The notes under the pieces were generated by a model. The model was not told the DNA's origin. It did not search any database and saw only the letters and a program-made list of their open reading frames with translations. DNA of 50,756 nt from Clostridia bacterium (GTDB lineage Bacteria > Bacillota > Clostridia > Christensenellales > Aristaeellaceae): contig JAFURI010000092.1 of the NCBI GenBank assembly GCA_017471885.1, forward strand, positions 1-50,756, written 5' to 3'. Of this stretch, positions 9,146 to 17,407 are shown one piece after another (the stretch's first letter is position 1; each line of letters opens with the position of its first letter). A program made the translations under genes and the position numbers.

Positions 9146-10498
9146 TTACTTCTCCTTGATCCTGTCTACTTCGTCCAGCGCCATCACGCCCATGGCGTAC
9201 ACGCGCATGAAATTCAGAATGTGCTCCACGTCCTCGCTCTCGTCGCACTGGTGATAATCGCCCCGGCCCGCCCGGAAGATGTGCGGCGGGAACTCGCGGC
9301 CCGGCATACCCGGCCCGAAGCCGAATGCATTGGGCAGATAGGCGGCATAGTTGCCGCCGGACATCACAAAGGGCTTGTCCTCACGGTGCATCACGTCGTT
9401 GTAAACGCGGGTAAGGGTCTCCACCACCGGATGATCCGCCGGGAAGAAGCAGGAGGGCCGCAGGCTGATTTTCACCGCATCCGCGCCGATATCCGCCGCT
9501 CTGGCCTTCGCCCTGCGGCAGATATCCTCTCCGTCCGCCGTCACCGGCAGAATCATGTACAGCCTGACCTGCAGCCGTCCGTCCTGCCAGCGGATCTCCG
9601 TCGCGCCCATCTGCAGCTTGCCGGAAAGCTCGTCCTCATAATGCACGTCCAGCGTTTCGCCGTGCCAGCTGTCAATCAGCCCGGCAAGACCGTTCAGCTT
9701 CCGCGCATCTGCGGGGAATTGCTCCGCCAGCAGCCCGAGCATATTCACCACGGCATTCTCCACGCCGCCAGCCTTGAAGATATGGGCAGATTCGCCCTTC
9801 GCCGTCAGGCTGCCGCCGTCCTCAAGGGTTACGGTAATCTCCTCCGGAGTCACCGAAGGATTGTTGTTCTGATGGAAGGAAACCCTGTGCGCAAAGGGAA
9901 TCTCCAGCCCCAGCCGCATGCTGCCCCGCTGCGCCACGCACACCGGGAAACCGCAGTCCGGCACAATGGAGAGATCCGGCGTGGGATAATGCGCCACAAA
10001 GTAGCGCGCATCCTCCATGCCCGTCTCCTCGCTGGTGCCCATGTAAAGGCTGTAACCCCGGCGCAGCTTCACGCCCAGATCCCGCAGGCAGTTCATCACA
10101 TGGAATACGGCAATGGCGGTCATCTTGTTGTCCTGCACGCCGCGGCCGATGAGATACCTGTCCTCCACCAGGCGGCACTCATAGGGCGGATAGTCCCACT
10201 CCGCAGGATCCGGCACGGGCACCACGTCCAGATGCGACCAAAAGCCGATCTTCTCCTCGCCCTCGGTGAAGGTGATGGCGCCCACGTAATTGTCGTAATT
10301 GCGGGATGCGTAGCCGTGCTTTTTTCCCAGCTCGAACATGTAGGTCAGCACGTCCCGGCAGGCCTGTCCGAAGGGCGGAACCTTCTCGTCGGGAACCGAA
10401 ACGCTGGGAATGCGTACCAGACCGACCAGATCGTCAATGATTTCCTGACGGTGTTCCTTCAGCCATGCATCAACCTTTGTCATCAGCGTCTGATTCAT
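9146..10498 (-). CDS. M20-family metallo-dipeptidase (PepV/Sapep-like)
   Basis: 450 residues with the complete two-zinc aminoacylase-type active site: H89 and D91 in WSHLDVVP, bridging D123 in GRGVQDNK, general-base pair E157-E158 in TSEETG, D181 in VPDCGFP, and a C-terminal His in GDYHQCDE. Length and motifs fit the PepV/Sapep dipeptidases, cytoplasmic enzymes with broad dipeptide specificity. It is first in the minus-strand run with cyuA, so released amino acids may include cysteine (inference from context). AAAGGTG precedes ATG 10498. Confidence 0.86.
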   Translation of the reverse strand: MNQTLMTKVDAWLKEHRQEIIDDLVGLVRIPSVSVPDEKVPPFGQACRDVLTYMFELGKKHGYASRNYDNYVGAITFTEGEEKIGFWSHLDVVPVPDPAEWDYPPYECRLVEDRYLIGRGVQDNKMTAIAVFHVMNCLRDLGVKLRRGYSLYMGTSEETGMEDARYFVAHYPTPDLSIVPDCGFPVCVAQRGSMRLGLEIPFAHRVSFHQNNNPSVTPEEITVTLEDGGSLTAKGESAHIFKAGGVENAVVNMLGLLAEQFPADARKLNGLAGLIDSWHGETLDVHYEDELSGKLQMGATEIRWQDGRLQVRLYMILPVTADGEDICRRAKARAADIGADAVKISLRPSCFFPADHPVVETLTRVYNDVMHREDKPFVMSGGNYAAYLPNAFGFGPGMPGREFPPHIFRAGRGDYHQCDESEDVEHILNFMRVYAMGVMALDEVDRIKEK

Positions 10499-10711
10499 AC
10501 GTATTCACCTTTCCACAGCAGAATACCCTGTAAGGATATCATACCCTGTCCAAGCCGAAATTGCATGCTGAATTGATGCATAAAACGCGCAGAAATGACT
10601 TTTTCACACTTTTTTCGGGCAAGAATGAGCGTTTCGGCATCATCTTTGCTCGTTCCGGCATTGGAAAAACCATGCCGAAAAGGTAGCATGCTGTTAAAGG
10701 AGTTGATCGTT
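10499..10711. promoter_or_regulatory. Divergent intergenic region with repeated half-sites
   Basis: This 213-nt gap separates the minus-strand dipeptidase operon from the plus-strand M24 peptidase. For the minus strand, a possible promoter reads TGCAAT (10560-10565), 16 nt, TATGAT (10538-10543). Repeats: TTTCGGCAT at 10632-10640 and its inverse ATGCCGAAA at 10672-10680, another GCCGAAA at 10554-10560, and direct copies of GCATGCTG at 10563-10570 and 10686-10693. These could be operator half-sites shared by the two directions. No convincing plus-strand promoter was found. Confidence 0.35.
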
Positions 10712-11776
10712 ATGATTCAGGAACGTCTGGAGCGGGTTCGCGCCCGCATGCGCGCGCATGGGTTGGATCAGCTGATCATCACCCAGCCGCAGGCCATCTA
10801 TTACCTGACGGGGCTGTGGTGCAACCCCATGGACCGGCTGGACGCACTCATCGTCACGCAGGAAAGGTGCCGCATGCTGTGCTATGTGCTGGCGGTCATC
10901 GAGCCGGAGGACTGCGAGGTCAGCATCTACTCGGACACCGGGGTGACCAATCCCCGTCTGAGCGATCTGCTGGAAAGCGGCGTCACCGGCGTGGACGGCT
11001 ACATGCACAGCCGTTTCCTGCTGCCGCTGATGCAGCTGCGCCCCGATCTCCATATGCGGGTTTCTTCCTGTGTGGAGGAGGCTCGCATGATCAAGACCGA
11101 CGCGGAGATCGCCCTTCTGCGCCGCGCCAGCGAAGTGACTGACGACGTCTTCGCCGACGCCTTCAGCAAGATCCGCGAAGGCATGACCGAGCTGGAGCTG
11201 GGCGCGGTGTTCTCGGACAGCTTCCTCGCCCACGGCGTGGGACGCTTCGCAGGCGATCCCATGGTGTGTTTCGGCGCAGGCTCCTCCGAGCCCCATCACA
11301 CCCCCGGCAATGCCCGTCTCAAACCCGGCGACGCCATCTGTGTGGACACCGGCAAGCGCATCGACGGCTACTACAGCGACATGACCCGCACTGTGTTCTT
11401 CCGCAGCGCCAGCGAGGAGCAGCGGAAGGTCTACCAGGTGGTGCTGGAGGCCAACATGGCAGCGCTGAGCCTCATCCGCCCCGGCGTGCTGCTCTCCGAC
11501 ATCCATGAGGCCGCCTGTAAGGTCATCCGCGACGCGGGCTACGGGGATTACTACCCCCATCGCACCAGCCACGGCATTGGCATTGATTTCCATGAAGAGC
11601 CCTTTGACGTGGTGGGCCGCGCCCTGCCCGTGGAGGAAGGCATGTGCTTCTCCGTGGAGCCCGGCATCTACCTGCCCGGACGCTTCGGCGTACGCATCGA
11701 GGATCTGGTGGTCGTCACCAGGGACGGCTACAGCCTGCTGAATCATTCACCCAAGGAACTCACCATCATCGAATAA
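10712..11776 (+). CDS. M24-family Xaa-Pro peptidase
   Basis: 354 residues, from ATG 10712 preceded by AAAGGAG (10696-10702); the longer upstream reading frame has no such signal. An N-terminal creatinase-like domain (1-~120) precedes a pita-bread metallopeptidase domain. All five metal ligands are visible: D212 and D223 (VDTGKRIDGYYSDMTRT), H287 (TSHGIG), E316 (VEPGIY) and E330 (RIEDLV). A role in cutting X-Pro bonds of peptides in the cytoplasm is family knowledge. It is a single gene with its own bidirectional terminator. Confidence 0.9.
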   Translation: MIQERLERVRARMRAHGLDQLIITQPQAIYYLTGLWCNPMDRLDALIVTQERCRMLCYVLAVIEPEDCEVSIYSDTGVTNPRLSDLLESGVTGVDGYMHSRFLLPLMQLRPDLHMRVSSCVEEARMIKTDAEIALLRRASEVTDDVFADAFSKIREGMTELELGAVFSDSFLAHGVGRFAGDPMVCFGAGSSEPHHTPGNARLKPGDAICVDTGKRIDGYYSDMTRTVFFRSASEEQRKVYQVVLEANMAALSLIRPGVLLSDIHEAACKVIRDAGYGDYYPHRTSHGIGIDFHEEPFDVVGRALPVEEGMCFSVEPGIYLPGRFGVRIEDLVVVTRDGYSLLNHSPKELTIIE

Positions 11777-11783
11777 GAAAGTC

Positions 11784-11822
11784 CCGCCCGATCCTCCGTG
11801 TGAAGGATCGGGCGGATTTTTT
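11784..11822. terminator. Bidirectional terminator
   Basis: A 12-bp stem (CCGCCCGATCCT at 11784-11795 with 11804-11815) and 8-nt loop, followed by ATTTTTTAT on the plus strand. It separates the plus-strand M24 peptidase from the convergent aldo/keto reductase. Confidence 0.9.
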
Positions 11823-11823
11823 A

Positions 11824-12831
11824 TCAGCCCAGGATCGCGTCGATCTGCGCCAGCTCCTCCGCCGTGAAGGGAGCCGCATCCAGCGCCTTGACGTTCTCAA
11901 TGATCTGGGAGGGACGGCTTGCGCCGATCAGCGCAGAGGTGACGACCTCGTCGCGCAGCACCCATGCCAGCGCCATCTGGGACAGCTCCTGGCCGCGCTT
12001 CTTCGCAATCTCGTTCAGAGCGCGAACCTTATCCATCTTCTCCTGGGTAATGGCGTCAGGCTTGAGATAACGGGGATCATGGGCCGCGCGGGAATCCGCG
12101 GGAATGCCGTTGAGGTACTTGGTGGTCAGCAGACCGTTCTGCAGGGGCGCGAAGCAGATGCAGCCCACTCCCTCGCGGCGCAGCACGTCCTCCAGACTGC
12201 CGGTATCGCCCATGGGCTTTTCAATCCAGCGGTTGAACATGGAGTAGCTGGGCTGATGGATCAGCAGATGGGTCTTCAGATCGCCCAGAGCCTTCACCAC
12301 AGCCGCGGTCTGCTCGGCATTGTAGTTGGACACGCCCACATACAGGGCCTTGCCGCTGCGCAGAATCTGCTCCAGCGCGCCGGCAGTTTCCTCAATGGGG
12401 GTCTCCGGATCGGGACGATGATGATAGAAGATATCCACATAGTCCACATTCATGCGCTTCAGGCTCTGATCCAGACTGGCGATCAGGTACTTACGGCTGC
12501 CGAAGTCGCCGTAGGGGCCCTTCCACATGTCGTAGCCGGCCTTGGTGGAGATGATCAGCTCGTCGCGGTGAGGCTTCCAGTCCCGCAGCATGTGCATACC
12601 GAAGTTGCGCTCCGCCTCGCCGTAGGGAGGGCCGTAGTTGTTGGCCAGATCGAAGTGGGTAATGCCGTTGTCAAAGGCGGTGCGCAGCAGGCTCTGCTGC
12701 ACGCCGAAGGGCGTGATGTTGCCGAAGTTGTGCCACAGTCCCAGTGAAATGACGGGCAGCTTCAGGCCGCTCTTGCCGCAGCGGCGGTAGGTCATTTTGT
12801 CGTAACGGGTTTCCGCAGGGATGTAAGTCAT
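11824..12831 (-). CDS. Aldo/keto reductase, YghZ/glyceraldehyde-3-phosphate reductase type
   Basis: 335 residues. The N-terminus YDKMTYRRCGKSGLKLP...LGLWHNFG is characteristic of the YghZ/Gpr subgroup (NADPH-dependent reduction of L-glyceraldehyde 3-phosphate and methylglyoxal in E. coli). The AKR tetrad is present: Asp and Tyr in HFDLANNYG, Lys in STKAGYD, His in FYHHRPD. ATG 12831 overlaps the TGA of the DUF4340 gene by the 4-nt ATGA and has AGGAGG at 12839-12844, so I prefer it over an upstream in-frame ATG at 12909 inside that gene. The coupling to an ABC exporter operon is unusual; its physiological substrate here is unknown. It ends with tandem stops TGA TAA. Confidence 0.88.
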   Translation of the reverse strand: MTYIPAETRYDKMTYRRCGKSGLKLPVISLGLWHNFGNITPFGVQQSLLRTAFDNGITHFDLANNYGPPYGEAERNFGMHMLRDWKPHRDELIISTKAGYDMWKGPYGDFGSRKYLIASLDQSLKRMNVDYVDIFYHHRPDPETPIEETAGALEQILRSGKALYVGVSNYNAEQTAAVVKALGDLKTHLLIHQPSYSMFNRWIEKPMGDTGSLEDVLRREGVGCICFAPLQNGLLTTKYLNGIPADSRAAHDPRYLKPDAITQEKMDKVRALNEIAKKRGQELSQMALAWVLRDEVVTSALIGASRPSQIIENVKALDAAPFTAEELAQIDAILG

Positions 12832-14216
12832 GGTGCAACCTCCTGTGTGTTGATTATCGTTTCGATCAGGGCGTCTGTTTTTGCTTTGGATATGAGGAAA
12901 CGGGCACATCCGCCCCGGACGATCAGATCATAGCTTTCATCGAAATCTGTCAGCGAAAGCGTCCAGACTTCACCGGTATTTAATGTATATTCCATCTGCA
13001 GCCGCAGCTCTCCTGCCTCCGCATCCTCCGGGACGTACCGCTCGATCAGCATGCCGATCATCTGCTGGTACAGGGGCAGGAATTCCTCCTCCGCCATGGC
13101 GCGGCCGTTCACCGCATAGGCGGCGTTTGCCTGATCCGTATGGAACACCACGGTCTCGTCCTGCGTCCGGACGGTGATCTCCTCCACCTGACTGAGCATC
13201 ACCAGTCCCGGCAGCTGCTCCGCCAGCCACGGTACGGATACGTCGCCGAGGAAGGACAGGCTCTGGGGATCAAGGGTGTACACCGCGTCCTCCCCGTCGA
13301 TGCGCAGCGTATACGCACCGTCCTTTTCGCCGATGGTCAGCCGGGTTGAAACCTTATCCTCCAGCAGCAGCACCGCCAGCGGCTCATCCAGCCCCCAGTC
13401 GGCGTCCTGCCCGTGCAGATCCTTAACGCCGGTGATCTGCAGCTGCTCCAGCGCCAGATACACCTCCGCCGCACGCTCGGCATTGGCGGGATAATGGATG
13501 GGCTCCGTCAGCTCTACCTTGGTATTGAAGGGATTGGTCTTCGTCACCCGGGCGATGGCAACGGTCTCCGCGCCCGGCTGCGCGACCGTAACGGACAGGA
13601 GCGTCTGCGCCGTGAAGCGCTCCGACAAATCCGGCAGCGCGTAAAGGGCCTGCTTTTTCGTGTTCAGCGTCTGCTGCAGGGAGTTGTTGACCACCCAGAT
13701 TGCGTTATCGCCCTCCATCTGCGCGTACCATCCCTCGCCCGTAGGCACAGGATTGCCAAGCCGCAGCGTCAGATGCGTGCCGTCCTCGTAGGTGAATTCC
13801 GCCTGCAGCGCCTGCGCTCCCAGACCGAAGTCCTCCGGATCGCCCTCAAGCCTCTGCCGGGCGATCACCGCCGCGCCGCTGGAAAGCAGCTCCTTCGCGG
13901 CATGCTGATCCACCGCCGCCCCCTCTCCCTGAAGGCTGCATACGCCCTCCGACAGGATCAGGGTATAGCTTTCGTTCTGCGCGGTCACGGTCACGCGGCA
14001 GGGCGTACCCAGACGCCCGGGAATCAGCTGGGTGAAGGTGATTTCCCGCTGCGCCGCAGCCGTTTTCTCACCGTCCGGCGAAAGCACGCCCGCCGCCGCA
14101 AGGCACAGGATCAGGAACGTCAGGCTGCAGGCAAGCGCTGCCGCAAGCCATGGTATCCGCCCCTGCGGCCTGCGCAGCTGCTCCGGGGCTTCAAGCTTCC
14201 ATGCTTCTCTGTTCAT
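12828..14216 (-). CDS. DUF4340 membrane-anchored protein of a Gld-like ABC system
   Basis: 462 residues: an N-terminal membrane anchor (about residues 22-44), then a large extracytoplasmic region of repeated beta-rich DUF4340-like segments (for example YALPDLSERFTAQTLLSVTV, and ADWGLDEPLAVLLLEDKVST with TLTIGEK-type strands). DUF4340 proteins typically follow GldG-like genes in ABC-2 operons; their function is poorly understood. The start overlaps the GldG stop as ATGA (14213-14216), and its own stop overlaps the aldo/keto reductase start, so three genes are translationally chained. Assignment comes from context plus domain architecture. Confidence 0.78.
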   Translation of the reverse strand: MNREAWKLEAPEQLRRPQGRIPWLAAALACSLTFLILCLAAAGVLSPDGEKTAAAQREITFTQLIPGRLGTPCRVTVTAQNESYTLILSEGVCSLQGEGAAVDQHAAKELLSSGAAVIARQRLEGDPEDFGLGAQALQAEFTYEDGTHLTLRLGNPVPTGEGWYAQMEGDNAIWVVNNSLQQTLNTKKQALYALPDLSERFTAQTLLSVTVAQPGAETVAIARVTKTNPFNTKVELTEPIHYPANAERAAEVYLALEQLQITGVKDLHGQDADWGLDEPLAVLLLEDKVSTRLTIGEKDGAYTLRIDGEDAVYTLDPQSLSFLGDVSVPWLAEQLPGLVMLSQVEEITVRTQDETVVFHTDQANAAYAVNGRAMAEEEFLPLYQQMIGMLIERYVPEDAEAGELRLQMEYTLNTGEVWTLSLTDFDESYDLIVRGGCARFLISKAKTDALIETIINTQEVAP

Positions 14217-15637
14217 TTCCGCCGCCTCCTGATCAGCACCACGGCTCCCGTCAGCACCGCCGCAAGGGGAAGCGCCAGCGTCGCCAGCAGTACACGCCAG
14301 CTTTCCTGCGCCGTCAGGGCCGGCAGCGCGTGGCCCTGCAGCGTCTGCAGCGGCACATGGATCTCGTTATCCCGCTGTGCCAGCCAGCGGATCACGCTCA
14401 TGGTCATGTCCAGATTATAGGTGGCGTTCAAAAGACTGTTATCCACCGCAGCGTAAAGGCTGCCCATCAGCACCATGCGCATTTCCGCCTGCGCTTCTTC
14501 ATCATATCGGCTGACGCCGACCGCCAGCTGCTGCCGTCCCGTGAGCATGCTGCTGTCCCGCGCCATGGAATCGCTGTCCAGCGGGCATACGTAGGCCAGA
14601 TCAGACGTGCAGAGCAGCGCCTCATAGGTGACGCCGGACAGAGGAATCTCCGGGCCGGTGATGCTCCGCGAGCCGGGCAGCAGCACCCGCTGATTCTCCT
14701 CCATGCCCTCAAGCGCTCCGCTTTGCAGATTGAGGGCGGGCATCAGGTACAGGGGTGAGTTCATCCAGAAGCCGGCGGAGCGTTCGTCCTCAATCACGAT
14801 GCCGCTGCCGAAATCAAGGGATACCTTCTGCGCCAACTGAGAAAAGCGTGGCATTCCCGTCATATCCAGCGATGCGTCGCAGGCCAGCAGAAGTCTTCCG
14901 CCATTCTGCAGGAAGCGGCTGATTTCCTCCGCCTCCGCGTCCAGCAGGTCCCTTGCGGGAGACAGCGCCAGCAGCACGTCGCCGGGCTGAAATATACGAT
15001 CTTCAATCCGTTCCAGCTCGCCCACGGCGTAGTTTTCGTCCGCCAGGAGGCTGCAAAGCTGTGTGCAGTCCGCCATACCTGCCTCGTCATGCCCGGTCAG
15101 GAACCACACCTGCCGCCTCTCGCCGCCGTGTACGCTGCGTATGGCCGCGGTGATTCTCTGCTCCCCGGCAAAGCCCGTCAGCACATAGCCGCCCGACGAA
15201 TCCATCTGATAGGTAAACAGTTCTGATGCATCCGTCAGCGCGAAGCGGGATTCATCCGCGTTGGTCACGATGACGGAGCCCTCGGCAATGCTCCTGCCGG
15301 ACTGGGCAAAGGCGCGAATCCGCGCAGGCTCCCTGACCGGATCAATGGTCGCAGCAACCACGTTCCCCCGCCTCTCGTAGGCGGAGGCAAGGGTTTCCAG
15401 CATCTGCCGCTGAACGGAATCCGTTTCCGCCCGGAACACCAGATACAGGCAGGTCTCCTCCTCCAGGCTGGCCAGCACCGCTTCGGTGCCCTCGCTCAGG
15501 CGGGTCAGCGCGTTGGGCGAAAGATCCCATACCACATTTCCCTTCTCCTCCAGCACACACAGCCCTGCGCTGATCATCACCGCACACATTACGAGCGCGA
15601 GGCTCCGCAGCACGGGGGACGTACGATATCCGCGCAT
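14213..15637 (-). CDS. GldG-family ABC transporter auxiliary protein
   Basis: 474 residues, with one membrane segment near the N-terminus (about 11-30) and one at the C-terminus (about 447-468, ending in RRRRK). The soluble part between resembles the GldG/ABC_transp_aux domain: NALTRLSEGTEAVLASLEEE at the start, then a TGHDEAGM motif and GDVLLALSPARDLLDAEAEE, a glutamine amidotransferase-like fold. ATG 15637 has AGGAGG 8 nt upstream; a longer frame from 15676 would overlap the permease gene. Named after the Bacteroidetes gliding exporter, but Clostridia with these genes do not glide; the cargo is unknown. Confidence 0.82.
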   Translation of the reverse strand: MRGYRTSPVLRSLALVMCAVMISAGLCVLEEKGNVVWDLSPNALTRLSEGTEAVLASLEEETCLYLVFRAETDSVQRQMLETLASAYERRGNVVAATIDPVREPARIRAFAQSGRSIAEGSVIVTNADESRFALTDASELFTYQMDSSGGYVLTGFAGEQRITAAIRSVHGGERRQVWFLTGHDEAGMADCTQLCSLLADENYAVGELERIEDRIFQPGDVLLALSPARDLLDAEAEEISRFLQNGGRLLLACDASLDMTGMPRFSQLAQKVSLDFGSGIVIEDERSAGFWMNSPLYLMPALNLQSGALEGMEENQRVLLPGSRSITGPEIPLSGVTYEALLCTSDLAYVCPLDSDSMARDSSMLTGRQQLAVGVSRYDEEAQAEMRMVLMGSLYAAVDNSLLNATYNLDMTMSVIRWLAQRDNEIHVPLQTLQGHALPALTAQESWRVLLATLALPLAAVLTGAVVLIRRRRK

Positions 15638-15641
15638 ACGC

Positions 15642-16361
15642 TCACCTCCTCCTGTGCCTGCGGCGGTCCAGTACAAGGACGGCCGCGCACAGCATCACGC
15701 TGATGAACAGCAGGAAATACCCGATATCCGTCGGATAGATCACACCGGAGGCAATCTGTGCATAGCGGGAATTCAGCGCGATGCATTTGAGCAGCGCAGG
15801 CAGGAAAGGCAGCCACGGCGTAACCAGCGAGGCAGAGGACATCTCCGCCAGCTGCAGCAGCATGTTGACGGCCAGCGTCAGCACAGCGGCGGTAATCTGG
15901 CTGTCCGTCAGTGCGCTCACCAGCAGCCCCGCTGCGACGTAGCTGCCGCCCAGCAGCAGAAAAGCCAGATAATGAGCCGCCACCGCGCCCCAGGACATGG
16001 ATACCCGCAGCGCCAGGATCAGCACATACAGCCCTGCCCCCAGCAGCGATACGGCCACCACGCCCATGGCCGCCAGAAACTTGCCCGCCACCACCGCCGT
16101 CAGCGGCGTGGGACTGCTGATATACAGCTGATCCGTCCTCTGCCGGTGCTCTTCGCTGAACAGACGCATGGTCAGCAGCGGAACTATCAGCATAAACAGA
16201 TAGCTCAGGTTGCCGAACAGGTCGGTCAGATCCGCCGAGGCAGCCAGAATGTTGTACAGGAAGAAGAACGCCGCGCCCAGCAGCCAGAAGATTGCGATGA
16301 ACACATATCCTGTGGCGGTGTAGAAGTACGACCTCCATTCACGCTTCATCACGCTGAGCAT
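15642..16361 (-). CDS. ABC-2 type permease, GldF-like
   Basis: 239 residues with about six membrane segments. It begins MLSVMKREWRSYFYTATGYVFIAIFWLL, the usual GldF/ABC-2 entry, and carries the RLFSEEHRQRTDQLYISSPT loop conserved in this family. It starts 3 nt after the ATPase stop and ends 4 nt before the GldG start. It should form the membrane channel of an exporter powered by the upstream ATPase. Confidence 0.88.
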   Translation of the reverse strand: MLSVMKREWRSYFYTATGYVFIAIFWLLGAAFFFLYNILAASADLTDLFGNLSYLFMLIVPLLTMRLFSEEHRQRTDQLYISSPTPLTAVVAGKFLAAMGVVAVSLLGAGLYVLILALRVSMSWGAVAAHYLAFLLLGGSYVAAGLLVSALTDSQITAAVLTLAVNMLLQLAEMSSASLVTPWLPFLPALLKCIALNSRYAQIASGVIYPTDIGYFLLFISVMLCAAVLVLDRRRHRRR

Positions 16362-16364
16362 GCT

Positions 16365-17291
16365 TCACGCTCCCTCCTGCATCAGCTTCATGAACAGATC
16401 CTCCAGCTCCACGTCCATGGGATGGAGCATCCGCAGCGGAATTCCCGCCTCCAGCAGATAGCGCGGGATCATTTCTGCCAGATCGTTTTCAGCGCACACC
16501 ATCAGCTCCTGCCAGCCCAGTTCGCGGGGCGGAAGGGGGATGATCTGCGTCACGCCGGGCAAGCCGCCCAGTGCCTCCTCCGCACCCTCTCCGGCCCTGA
16601 TCCGCACCCGGCGGTCCTTATGCCGAACCTGCGCCGCGATCTGCGCCAGCGTGCCGGACGCCACGGTTTCACCCCGGCGGAGGATGATCAGCGCAGAGCA
16701 CACGTCCTCCACCTCCGACAGGATGTGGCTGGACAGAATCACCGCATGCTCCCGGCCCAGTTCACGGATCAGCTCCCGAATGGAGACAATCTGCTCCGGA
16801 TCCAGTCCCGCAGTGGGCTCGTCCAGCACGATCAGCCCCGGGTTGCCGATCAGCGCCTGCGCCAGCCCCACCCGCTGCCTGTAGCCTTTGGACAGGCTTC
16901 GCGCAGGGCTGTTCATGCGGTCAGCCACGCCGGTCATCTCGCACAGCTGCTGAATATGCTGCCTGCGCTTGCCGGGACGGATCCGCTTCAGCCCGCAGAC
17001 GTACTCCATGCACTCCTTCACCGTCAGTTCAGGATGCAGGGGAGGCGTTTCAGGCAGATAGCCCACTTCGCAAAGGTAGTCCGGGCCCAGACGGCGCACG
17101 TCCGTGCCATCCCAGCTGATGCTCCCCGACGTGGGTGCAAGATAGCCCGCGATGACGTTCATGGCGGTGGATTTTCCCGCGCCGTTCAGCCCCAGCAGAC
17201 CCATGATCTGCCCGCGCTCCACGGTGAAACTCAGATCCTTCAGCGCCGTGTGATGGTGGTATTTCTTCGAAATCTGATCCAGCTTCAGCAT
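16365..17291 (-). CDS. ABC exporter ATP-binding protein, GldA-like
   Basis: 308 residues. Walker A GLNGAGKS, signature LSKGYRQRVGLAQAL, Walker B LIVLDEPTAGLD and a switch His in SSHILSEVED are all intact, followed by a C-terminal DUF4162-like tail. AAAGGAG lies 8 nt before ATG 17291; in-frame ATGs further upstream lack an RBS and sit in the terminator of the preceding gene. It leads a tightly packed five-gene run (ATPase, permease, GldG, DUF4340, aldo/keto reductase). Confidence 0.9.
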   Translation of the reverse strand: MLKLDQISKKYHHHTALKDLSFTVERGQIMGLLGLNGAGKSTAMNVIAGYLAPTSGSISWDGTDVRRLGPDYLCEVGYLPETPPLHPELTVKECMEYVCGLKRIRPGKRRQHIQQLCEMTGVADRMNSPARSLSKGYRQRVGLAQALIGNPGLIVLDEPTAGLDPEQIVSIRELIRELGREHAVILSSHILSEVEDVCSALIILRRGETVASGTLAQIAAQVRHKDRRVRIRAGEGAEEALGGLPGVTQIIPLPPRELGWQELMVCAENDLAEMIPRYLLEAGIPLRMLHPMDVELEDLFMKLMQEGA

Positions 17292-17330
17292 CAGCGGCGC
17301 TCCTTTCGCTTGCATTGATCCACCGGCCCG

Positions 17331-17368
17331 AAAGCAAAGGCCGACCGTGCAGAAATGCACGGCCGGCC
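17331..17368 (-). terminator. Terminator of the carbohydrate ABC importer operon
   Basis: On the minus strand the stem GGCCGGCCGTGCA (one C/A mismatch) with loop TTTC closes onto TGCACGGTCGGCC, followed by TTTGCTTT (17331-17338). It separates the binding-protein gene from the Gld-like operon. A possible promoter, TTGGTA (17397-17402), 18 nt, CATAAT (17373-17378), lies just before it; transcripts from it would begin inside the hairpin and escape termination. Confidence 0.8.
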
Positions 17369-17407
17369 AGAGATTATGGCATTACATCACTGCAAATACC
17401 AAACTGA

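Noticed and set aside
10661..10689. TTGGAA-17-TAGCAT as the promoter of the M24 peptidase
   Set aside because: The predicted start would fall on or next to the RBS, and the boxes are weak.
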